DNA from: Chloroflexota bacterium
Lineage (GTDB): Bacteria > Chloroflexota > Anaerolineae > Aggregatilineales > Phototrophicaceae
Direction: 5' to 3'
Assembly (NCBI GenBank): GCA_023392115.1
Contig: JAEVZT010000337.1
Span: forward strand, 1 to 7,569
Length of the DNA stretch: 7,569 nucleotides
Shown: piece after piece, positions 1 to 6,105 of the stretch
Numbering within the stretch: the first letter of the stretch is position 1
Layout of the letters: each line of letters begins with the position of its first letter
Made by a program: the position numbers and the translations under genes
The notes under the pieces: model-generated
The model's database searches: none
What the model was told of the DNA's origin: nothing
Seen by the model: only the letters and a program-made list of their open reading frames with translations

Positions 1-1047
1 GGTCGCCGTTTCAACAAGATCGAAGGCGTAATCAATGCCATCGCGCAGCAGATCGGGATACAGGTAGCGCGTCAGCATCGGCACAATCGCCGTCGTCGCC
101 CGCGTGTCGCGCTCGGCGTAAGCGAGCAGGGCGCGAAACCAGTGCGGCAGACGCGGGACGCTTTCGAGCGTCAGCGGGTCGCGCTCTAACAGCGCCTCGA
201 CATTGTAAGCGCCGGCGGCGTGATGCCCGTGCGCCGTATGGCGCGGCGAGGCGTATTCGAGCAGCAGCGTCAGCAGCTTGGCAATGAGCACCGCTTCGAC
301 GTTTTCGAGGGGATAACCGGCGGCGCCGAAACGCTCGCGCGTCGCTTTGACCAGCGGCTCGTAAACGATCGCCTGTTTCAACTGCGGCAGCGTGTTGATC
401 TGGATCAGATCGCCGAAGCGGTGCAGCAGCAGGCGGTCATCCTGATAATCTGCCAGCTTGCAAATGCTCACCCAGCCGGGCGTGAAGTCGACGATCTGAC
501 CGAGCTTGCCGGGCATCAATCCGAACGTCGTTTCGAGGATCGGGCGTCCGAGCCGCTTGTGCGTCGCGTAGACGAGCGGCTTGAGCGCGTCGATTTGCGC
601 CCGCGCCGAGTCGGGCAGGCTGTCGAGCGCGACCGCGCCGCCGCCATCCTCGCGGCGGATGCGGCTCGGCTTTGCCAGCGGTTTCACGTCCAGCTCGACG
701 GCGATCTTGTAGCCGTCGCTGACGGCGGTGTCTGCCAGCGTCGACACGGGCAGCAGGACGTAGCCGACTTCCGCAGGCTGGACGCCGACGACCAGCCGCC
801 GCGTCTTGGACAGGAACTGCCCCTTCTGTTTCTTGGCGTCAAGTTCGGGCAGGTGCAGCGTGGCGGTCACGTCGACATCGACATCCGACGCGTTTTGCAG
901 GAGCACAATGACTTCAAACGGGCGACCGCTGCGCGGCGTGTGCGGGCGAATCGCAAGCGCCACCTGAACGACGCCGAGATTGCAGCGCGCGCCGCCGGTG
1001 ATCATGCCGAGGATATCGGGGAAATTAACAGTGTTTGCCGTCGGCAT
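1..1047 (-). CDS. Unrecognised protein, C-terminus cut off by window edge
   Basis: Reading the minus strand from the ATG at 1047 gives 349 codons without a stop down to base 1, so the C-terminus lies outside the window. I do not recognise the family. There is no signal peptide or clear membrane segment, so it is probably cytoplasmic. Residues about 24-122 alternate hydrophobic and polar residues and include a GRPFEVIVLLQNASD stretch. This resembles the CARDB/Ig-like beta-sandwich pattern, but that is inference. A low-complexity Gly/Ala/Arg linker follows at about 130-140. The rest (about 145-349) appears mainly helical, with a His-rich patch at residues 270-276. No catalytic motif is evident. 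The ATG lacks a clear Shine-Dalgarno. A TATACT hexamer (minus strand, 1080-1085) could be a -10 box, but no good -35 accompanies it. The gene lies 139 bases downstream of the ATPase on the same strand and may or may not be cotranscribed with it. Confidence 0.8.
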   Translation of the reverse strand, partial: MPTANTVNFPDILGMITGGARCNLGVVQVALAIRPHTPRSGRPFEVIVLLQNASDVDVDVTATLHLPELDAKKQKGQFLSKTRRLVVGVQPAEVGYVLLPVSTLADTAVSDGYKIAVELDVKPLAKPSRIRREDGGGAVALDSLPDSARAQIDALKPLVYATHKRLGRPILETTFGLMPGKLGQIVDFTPGWVSICKLADYQDDRLLLHRFGDLIQINTLPQLKQAIVYEPLVKATRERFGAAGYPLENVEAVLIAKLLTLLLEYASPRHTAHGHHAAGAYNVEALLERDPLTLESVPRLPHWFRALLAYAERDTRATTAIVPMLTRYLYPDLLRDGIDYAFDLVETAT

Positions 1048-1186
1048 CAGACAAGACCAGTACAGATACGATTAACCAAAGTATAGTCGGTTTTGTCGCG
1101 CGTATTGGCGTTCCGCACCGGTACTGAAGTCAGAATCCAGAAGAATTTATGATTTTTGATTTTCGATCGGGTGGAAACAGCGAATG

Positions 1187-1993
1187 CTACTCCATCAGGT
1201 GCTTGAGATAGCTCTCGGGATTGTTGAGGAAGCTGCGCGTGACGCTGACGTGTTCGGTGTCCTCGTAGGCGACGCGCTGAAGGCTGCCACCGTCGAAACT
1301 CCAGATCGCCGCGCCGGGGTACGCCATCAGGATCGGCGAATGCGTGGCGATGATGAACTGCGCGTTCTGGTCGACCATCTGCTTGAGCAGCGACAGCAGC
1401 GTTAGCTGGCGGATGGGCGAGAGCGGCGCTTCCGGTTCGTCGAGCAGGTACAAGCCGTTCGGCACAAATCGCGACCGGAAGAGGGTGAAAAAGCTCTCGC
1501 CGTGCGAGTACGAGTCGAGTCCCGCGCCGTAACGCCGCTGCATGTCGTTCAACTCGCGGGCGTAGGGCATCGACGCCAGTCCCTTCGCCAGCGCCGATCG
1601 TCCCCGGTAATCGCGCTCAATTTCCTCCAGATCGGCGCGCATCTCTTCCTGAACGCGGGTCATGTGTCGCGCGTAGCCGAAGAAATCCTCTGAGCGCATG
1701 AAGAAGCCCTTTTTCGTCCGCTTGTTCCAGACGAGCTTCATTTTGTAGCTGTACTCGCGTATCTGCTTGAGCGTCGGGTCTTTGTTGACGCTCTCGCTGC
1801 CAACGGTGATCGAACCGATGGCGCAGGCGATCGCTTCCAGCAGCGTCGACTTGCCCGATCCGTTCTCGCCGACGAAAAACGTTACCGGCGTGTCAAACTC
1901 GAGTGACTGCGCAGCGCGCAGGCTGGGGACGGAGTATGGAAATCCCTCGCCGCGCTCGTCGGTTGGGATGGTCAAGGTGCGCAAATGGATCAT
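1187..1993 (-). CDS. Stand-alone AAA/ABC-type ATPase (COG3910-like)
   Basis: This 268-residue cytoplasmic ATPase belongs to the RecF/SMC/ABC branch and resembles the predicted ATPases of COG3910. Visible motifs are Walker A GENGSGKST (42-50), an ABC-signature-like SYSHGESFF (161-169), Walker B with catalytic Glu in LYLLDEPEAPLS (181-192), and a switch His in ATHSP (216-220). The spacing suits a single compact head. The segment between Walker A and the signature, about 110 residues, is helical and charged but far too short for an SMC coiled-coil arm. Start choice: the frame is open to 2068, but the ATG at 1993 has a GGAGGG Shine-Dalgarno 4 bases upstream and the recognisable fold begins there. 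The stop is TAG. No TOPRIM, nuclease or transporter permease gene is adjacent, so the partner and biological role are unknown. It is divergent from pepF and upstream of the unknown gene at 1-1047. Confidence 0.88.
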   Translation of the reverse strand: MIHLRTLTIPTDERGEGFPYSVPSLRAAQSLEFDTPVTFFVGENGSGKSTLLEAIACAIGSITVGSESVNKDPTLKQIREYSYKMKLVWNKRTKKGFFMRSEDFFGYARHMTRVQEEMRADLEEIERDYRGRSALAKGLASMPYARELNDMQRRYGAGLDSYSHGESFFTLFRSRFVPNGLYLLDEPEAPLSPIRQLTLLSLLKQMVDQNAQFIIATHSPILMAYPGAAIWSFDGGSLQRVAYEDTEHVSVTRSFLNNPESYLKHLME

Positions 1994-1997
1994 CGTG

Positions 1998-2003
1998 CCC
2001 TCC
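1998..2003 (-). promoter_or_regulatory. Ribosome binding site of the ATPase gene
   Basis: The minus strand reads GGAGGG four bases before the ATG at 1993. It is the only strong Shine-Dalgarno near the 5' end of this frame, and it favours the internal start over the upstream ATG at 2068. Confidence 0.7.
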
Positions 2004-2040
2004 AATTCGGTATTTCGAGTGTAGCCTCTGTCACTGCCTT

Positions 2041-2068
2041 TTGCCTTAATCAAGAAATCCGCTATCAT
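2041..2068 (+). promoter_or_regulatory. Putative sigma70-type promoter for pepF
   Basis: TTGCCT (2041-2046, 4/6 match to the -35 consensus) is separated by 16 bases from TATCAT (2063-2068, 5/6 match to the -10). It lies in an AT-richer divergent gap. A transcript would start near 2075, giving a short leader containing the pepF Shine-Dalgarno. This rests on consensus matching only. Confidence 0.45.
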
Positions 2069-2084
2069 TAAAATAAATTTGAAT

Positions 2085-2090
2085 GAGGAG
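2085..2090 (+). promoter_or_regulatory. Ribosome binding site of pepF
   Basis: GAGGAG lies 7 bases before the ATG at 2098, which is good spacing. It overlaps the alternative upstream in-frame ATG at 2083, which has no ribosome binding site of its own, so 2098 is the better start. Confidence 0.7.
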
Positions 2091-2097
2091 AAACCAT

Positions 2098-3897
2098 ATG
2101 GTTAGCATTCCGGCACGCAGTGAAATTGCCCCTGAGTACCAGTGGAACGCGCCGAGCCTGTTCGAGTCACCGGACGCTTGGAAAGCCGCCTATGACGAAA
2201 TCGCCTCCACCCTCCCCGAAATCGAGAAGTATAAAGGGCATCTCGGCGACAGCCCGGCTGCGCTTGCCGATTGGTTCGAGCAGTCCGCCGAATGGTCGCG
2301 CAAGCTGGGAAAGGTGTTCGTCTACGCCCTGATGGAGCAAGCCGTCAACACGACCAACGAGGCGGCGAACGCGATGGCGGATCAGACGTTCAGCCTGTTC
2401 GGGCGTTATCAGGCGGCAGTCTCGTTTGAAGCGCCGGAACTGCTTCAGCTCGGTGAAGAAACGCTGCGCCGCTGGACAGCCGAGGAAGAACGGCTCAAGC
2501 CCTACGCGCATCACATCGACAACCTGTTCCGCCAACAAGCGCATGTCCGCTCGGCTGAAGTCGAAGAACTGCTCGGCTTGGTCAGCGACCCGTTCAACAA
2601 CTTCGACAACACGGCAGAGCAGTTAGTCAGCGCCGACATCCAGTTCGCGCCCGCGCGCAGCGGTGGCGGTGATACGCTCGAAGTCGGACAGGGCAGCATC
2701 GACGCGCTGCTCGCCAGCCCCGACCGCGAAGTGCGCCGTACCGCGTGGGAAAGCTACGCCGACGGCTACCTGAGCATCAAGAACGGGCTTGCCAGCAACC
2801 TCGTCGGTTCGATCAAGCGTGACGTCTTCTACATGCGCGCGCGGCGCTACGACTCGACGCTTGAAGCGGCGCTGTTTCAGGACAACATCCCGGTCGAGGT
2901 TTTCCACAACCTGATCAACACCTTCAAAAAGAACATTCCGACGTGGCATCGCTACTGGCGGATTCGGAAGAAAGCGCTCGGCGTCGATTCGCTCCACCCG
3001 TATGACATCTGGGCGCCGCTGACCAGCGCCTCGCCGAAGGTCGATTACGCGCAGGCGGTTGACTGGATTTGCGAGGGCATGTCGCCGCTCGGCGACGAGT
3101 ACGTGGGCATCCTGCGGCGCGGCTGCCTCGAAGATCGGTGGGTTGATGTGTACCCGAATCAGGGCAAGCGCGGCGGCGCGTTCTCGTTCGGCTGGCAGGG
3201 GACGCACCCGTTCATCAACATGAGCTTCAACAACGATCTCAAGTCGATGAGCACGCTGGCGCACGAACTCGGTCACTCGATGCACTCGTTCCATACGTGG
3301 CGGACGCAGCCCTACGTCTACGCGGGCTATTCACTGTTCGCCGCCGAAGTCGCTTCAAACTTCAATCAGGCGATGGTGCGCGCCCATTTGATGCAGACGC
3401 AGCCGGATCGTGACTTCCAGCTCGCGCTGATCGACGAGGCGATGAACAACTTCCACCGCTACTTCTTCATCATGCCGACGCTGGCGCAGTTTGAGCTTGA
3501 AGTCCACCAGCGCGCCGAGCGCGGCGAAGGCTTGACCGCCGAGAGCATGATCGACCTGATGACCGATCTGTACGCCGAAGGCTACGGCGGCGAAATGCAC
3601 ATCGACCGCCAGCGCGTCGGCATCACATGGGCGCAGTTCCCGCACCTGTTCGCCGCTTATTACGTCTACCAGTACGCGACGGGGATTTCGGCGGCGCACG
3701 CGCTGTCACGGCGGATTCTCGCCGGCGAGCAGGGCGCGGTTGATTCGTATCTCCAGTTCCTGAGCGCGGGCAGCTCGCTCTACCCGATCGACGCGCTCAA
3801 GCTGGCGGGCGTCGACATGGCAACGCCGGAAGCCGTCGAAGCGACCTTCGCTGTATTGGGTGAGATTGTGGATAGGTTAGAGTCGCTGGTGGGGTAA
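2098..3897 (+). CDS. pepF: Oligoendopeptidase F, M3B family zinc metallopeptidase
   Basis: This is a 599-residue cytoplasmic zinc endopeptidase that cleaves short peptides (M3 family, PepF branch), with a role in intracellular peptide turnover. It has no signal peptide. The helical N-terminal half (to about residue 190) fits the PepF N-terminal region, and the catalytic M3 domain follows. The zinc site is visible as HELGH at 389-393, with the third ligand Glu417 in a FAAEVAS motif 28 residues after the first His, as in the family. His516 and the AAYYVYQYATG stretch (about 519-529) match the C-terminal substrate/transition-state His and Tyr region of M3 peptidases. The length is typical (about 600), and no key residue is missing. 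The start at 2098 is chosen from the GAGGAG site; 2083 would add five residues. The gene is monocistronic in appearance: it diverges from the ATPase and its TAA stop abuts a palindromic repeat. Confidence 0.95.
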   Translation: MVSIPARSEIAPEYQWNAPSLFESPDAWKAAYDEIASTLPEIEKYKGHLGDSPAALADWFEQSAEWSRKLGKVFVYALMEQAVNTTNEAANAMADQTFSLFGRYQAAVSFEAPELLQLGEETLRRWTAEEERLKPYAHHIDNLFRQQAHVRSAEVEELLGLVSDPFNNFDNTAEQLVSADIQFAPARSGGGDTLEVGQGSIDALLASPDREVRRTAWESYADGYLSIKNGLASNLVGSIKRDVFYMRARRYDSTLEAALFQDNIPVEVFHNLINTFKKNIPTWHRYWRIRKKALGVDSLHPYDIWAPLTSASPKVDYAQAVDWICEGMSPLGDEYVGILRRGCLEDRWVDVYPNQGKRGGAFSFGWQGTHPFINMSFNNDLKSMSTLAHELGHSMHSFHTWRTQPYVYAGYSLFAAEVASNFNQAMVRAHLMQTQPDRDFQLALIDEAMNNFHRYFFIMPTLAQFELEVHQRAERGEGLTAESMIDLMTDLYAEGYGGEMHIDRQRVGITWAQFPHLFAAYYVYQYATGISAAHALSRRILAGEQGAVDSYLQFLSAGSSLYPIDALKLAGVDMATPEAVEATFAVLGEIVDRLESLVG

Positions 3898-3990
3898 AGC
3901 CTGACCCCACCCCCGTCCCCTCCCCGATATTCGCGGCAACCGAAGGTTGCACAGGGGAAGGCGAGCATAGTGAGCGGGGTGGGATCGGCT
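3898..3990. repeat. Nested imperfect palindrome, possible bidirectional terminator
   Basis: The element begins at the base after the pepF stop and ends 10 bases before the 3' end of the convergent PPC gene. The outer arms are AGCC (3898-3901) with GGCT (3987-3990), then GACCCCACCCC (3903-3913) with GGGGTGGGATC (3976-3986), 10 of 11 paired. A second layer is formed by the C-rich 3917-3925 and the GGGGAAGG at 3954-3961. At the centre is a perfect hairpin, GCAACC-GAA-GGTTGC (3936-3950). There is no U-tract, so it is not a classical intrinsic terminator. Its position between convergent genes suggests transcription termination or insulation. Its left arm resembles the repeat at 7521-7569, which suggests a dispersed palindromic repeat family. 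Confidence 0.65.
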
Positions 3991-3999
3991 TTGTGTCCC

Positions 4000-5382
4000 T
4001 TATTCCGGCTTCGTCAGCGAAACCTCATAGCTGACGCTGGTGTAGCTGTAGTCGGAGAAGTTGATGATCACCTCGCCGTCGGCGGGGACGACGAAGTCGA
4101 CGCTGAAGCCGGAAACGCCGCTGGCGCTGATGTAGCTCAGCGACGAGCCGTCCTGCGTCACCTCAAGGCTCGGCGAGCCTGAGCCGTCTTGCGCTAGGCG
4201 CGCCACGTTGAGGCGCACTTCGACGCCCGCTTCGCCCGTGAAAACCAGCGCGCGCGTCGTCTGGCTGCTGCTGAACGTGACCGTCTGCGCCCCTTGGTCG
4301 AGTGACGGCAGCTGCCCGCGTTCGAATGTCATCGTCACCGTGCCCGACGCGCCGGTCGTCGTGCTCAGGATCAGCGTGTACGTGCCGCTCTGCGTCAGCA
4401 CATAGTCGAGGATTTCGGGATTCCAACTGCTGCCGCTGTCCTCATCGACGAACGCCTGATAGTTGTACGGGTCTTGCAGCGTCAGGGTCGTGTCCACGTC
4501 GTCGCCGTCAACCTCGATGTTGACGACCTCGCCGACCGTGCCTTCGAAGGTGAAGAAGAAGCTCTGTTCTTGCGGCGTGAACTCGACTTCCACCTCGTCG
4601 CCGTAGGCGATTTGCGCCAGTTCGACGCGCTCCAGCGCCAGCGTGTAATCGCCGGTCGCCGAGCCGCCGAGGCTGCTCGCGCGAATGACATACGTGCCCG
4701 TTGCCGGGAGGTTGAAGGGTCCAATCAGCGAGTTCAGGCTGCCGCCGCCGTCGTCGTTCGACGCCAGTTCCAAGCCCGTTTCGTCGAGCAGCCTCAGGTA
4801 CGAGTCGAAGTCGTCCGAACTCAGGCGAATGACCACACCGTCGCCCGACTGCCCGGTGAAGCGGTACTCGTGTGCGGTTTCCTGCGCCGTCAGCGTGCCC
4901 TCGATGGTCTGCGAGTATTCAATCTGGAGCAGTTCGACTTCGGCGACCGACAGCGTGAAATCGCCTTCGGCAGCCGTGCCGCCGCTGTACGACGCGAAGC
5001 TGTACGCGCCGATGCGGTACGTCCCGTCAGCCGGGAGCGTGAACGGACCAATCCGCGAGTCGAGGCTTCCGGCGCTGTCGTCGTCGGTGTCCAGCACGCC
5101 GCCGTCGGCGTCTTCGAGGACGAGATAGGGATCGAAGTCGTCCGAGATCAGCGTGATCGTGACCGCCTGCCCCGCTTCGCCTTCAAACGTGTACACGATC
5201 GCGGGTTCATCCTCGCTGAGCGTTCCCTCGACGGTTTCCCCCAGCGCGATCGCGCCGCTGGCGGCGAGGATCGTGCCTTCGCCGCTGCCGGGAGGCGAAC
5301 CGGGCTGCGCGAGGGCGGTCAGCGGCAGCACCAGCAAAGCGAGAACTGCCAGCAGGGCTGCGAATGTTCGGGTTTGCTGCAT
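4000..5382 (-). CDS. Secreted protein with tandem PPC-like beta-sandwich domains
   Basis: This is a 460-residue exported protein. It has a Sec signal peptide with a hydrophobic core at about residues 7-22, probably cleaved after ALA at 23-25, and no Lys/Arg-rich anchor or lipobox. The mature part has a short Gly/Ser/Pro linker and then four repeats of about 95-100 residues (roughly 46-146, 154-250, 257-353, 364-456). These resemble bacterial pre-peptidase C-terminal (PPC) domains. Domains 1 and 2 share the SDDFD-Y-L...GSL-S-IGPF-LPA-GTY pattern, identical at 28 of 45 positions (80-124 against 189-233). Domain 3 keeps only part of it (DDVDTTLTLQD), and domain 4 has lost the Asp-rich loop. No protease or other catalytic domain is present, so it is a free-standing binding or structural protein with unknown ligand. 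AAGGAA lies 8 bases before the ATG. It is convergent with pepF and divergent from the DUF6391 gene. Confidence 0.88.
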   Translation of the reverse strand: MQQTRTFAALLAVLALLVLPLTALAQPGSPPGSGEGTILAASGAIALGETVEGTLSEDEPAIVYTFEGEAGQAVTITLISDDFDPYLVLEDADGGVLDTDDDSAGSLDSRIGPFTLPADGTYRIGAYSFASYSGGTAAEGDFTLSVAEVELLQIEYSQTIEGTLTAQETAHEYRFTGQSGDGVVIRLSSDDFDSYLRLLDETGLELASNDDGGGSLNSLIGPFNLPATGTYVIRASSLGGSATGDYTLALERVELAQIAYGDEVEVEFTPQEQSFFFTFEGTVGEVVNIEVDGDDVDTTLTLQDPYNYQAFVDEDSGSSWNPEILDYVLTQSGTYTLILSTTTGASGTVTMTFERGQLPSLDQGAQTVTFSSSQTTRALVFTGEAGVEVRLNVARLAQDGSGSPSLEVTQDGSSLSYISASGVSGFSVDFVVPADGEVIINFSDYSYTSVSYEVSLTKPE

Positions 5383-5390
5383 TGCAACTG

Positions 5391-5396
5391 TTCCTT
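5391..5396 (-). promoter_or_regulatory. Ribosome binding site of the PPC-like gene
   Basis: The minus strand reads AAGGAA eight bases before the ATG at 5382. It supports this start, which also places the signal peptide exactly at the N-terminus. Confidence 0.55.
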
Positions 5397-5474
5397 TTAT
5401 TCAAGTGACGCAAGTCCTGCACACATTGTATATCAATATCCGCTTGAAGCAGCGTGCGTAGGCGGAGCGGCGGG

Positions 5475-5503
5475 TTTTCATCAGTAACGAATTGTGTTAA
5501 AGT
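5475..5503 (+). promoter_or_regulatory. Putative promoter for the DUF6391-holA group
   Basis: TTTTCA (5475-5480) and TAAAGT (5498-5503) are separated by 17 bases, each matching 4 of 6 consensus positions. They lie in the divergent gap, 37 bases or more before the likely start codon. The match is weak and rests only on pattern and position. Confidence 0.3.
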
Positions 5504-5525
5504 GAATGCTGCGATCGGGAATAAG

Positions 5526-5531
5526 AGGTGG
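5526..5531 (+). promoter_or_regulatory. Ribosome binding site deciding the DUF6391 start
   Basis: AGGTGG ends 9 bases before the ATG at 5541 but abuts the alternative in-frame ATG at 5532. The spacing favours 5541. Confidence 0.5.
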
Positions 5532-5540
5532 ATGAAGACA

Positions 5541-6098
5541 ATGACTGCATGGGTTGAACAGTTTGCCCATTTTGCCCGTCCAGTATTGAATCTGCCGCTG
5601 GTACGGCGCACGCGCCGCAACCACGGCTTGGAACACGCGACGATTCATCTGCTGTCGAACCGGATCAAAGACCTGCGGATGGCAGGGCGCAGCACCGACG
5701 CGGGCTTCGTCCTGCTCGGCGAAGCGCCGACCGAACAGGTCGAAGCCGCCGTCCGCGACGCGCTGCGGCGGATGCGCGACGGCGAGCATCACCTCGCCAT
5801 TCACCCCAACTGCGGCACGAACCTCGTCACCACCGGCACGATGACCTCGCTGGCGGCGATGCTCAGCCTGATGGGCGCGAGCCGCCGCGACCTGATGAAC
5901 CGCCTGCCGACGCTGATGATCCTGATGATGGGGGCGCTGCTGTTCTCGCAGCCGCTCGGCTTGTCGCTTCAGAAATACGTCACGACCGACGGCGACCCCG
6001 CCGACATGGAGATCATCAGCATCAAGCGCAGCGAAATGCGGACGCCGTTGAGCAGCGAGCCGCTGACGGTTCACCGCGTCGTCACCCGCTCCAGCTAA
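5541..6098 (+). CDS. DUF6391 family membrane protein
   Basis: This 185-residue protein matches what I know of the DUF6391 family, whose function is not established. Two conserved blocks are visible: a basic RRNHGLEHATIH segment (25-36) and GEHHLAIHPNCGTN (81-94). Between them is a soluble alpha/beta stretch with GFVLLGEAPTEQVEAA. A moderately hydrophobic segment at about 95-112 and a clear one at 122-143 suggest two membrane passes, with a polar tail after residue 145. The clustered His28, Glu31, His32, His36, His83, His84, His88 and Cys91 could form a metal site; this is inference. Start choice: AGGTGG favours ATG 5541, ATG 5532 would add three residues, and the GTG at 5454 has no support. 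The TAA stop is only 7 bases before holA, so the two are probably cotranscribed. Confidence 0.85.
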   Translation: MTAWVEQFAHFARPVLNLPLVRRTRRNHGLEHATIHLLSNRIKDLRMAGRSTDAGFVLLGEAPTEQVEAAVRDALRRMRDGEHHLAIHPNCGTNLVTTGTMTSLAAMLSLMGASRRDLMNRLPTLMILMMGALLFSQPLGLSLQKYVTTDGDPADMEIISIKRSEMRTPLSSEPLTVHRVVTRSS

Positions 6099-6105
6099 AC
6101 GCGCC

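Noticed and set aside
220..1086. Long plus-strand open frame (288 codons)
   Set aside because: Its protein is Arg/Gln/Asp-rich and low in hydrophobic cores, typical of an antisense shadow. The opposite strand is open for 349 codons with a natural composition.
1048..1186. Gap between the ATPase and the unknown protein as terminator or small RNA
   Set aside because: I found no stable hairpin with a U-tract. There is only an AT-rich stretch and an isolated TATACT hexamer without a good -35.
1994..2068. 25-residue N-terminal extension of the ATPase from the ATG at 2068
   Set aside because: It lacks a ribosome binding site, overlaps the pepF promoter region and precedes the natural family start. 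The ATG at 1993 has GGAGGG in front.
2623..3294. Minus-strand open frame (223 codons) inside pepF
   Set aside because: It lies wholly antisense to the catalytic half of a clear M3 peptidase, and its Arg/Val/Ala-rich sequence is a GC-codon shadow.
4474..5487. Plus-strand open frame (337 codons) opposite the PPC-like gene
   Set aside because: It is rich in Arg, Gln and Val with no recognisable domain. The minus-strand frame has a signal peptide and repeated domains, so it is the real gene.
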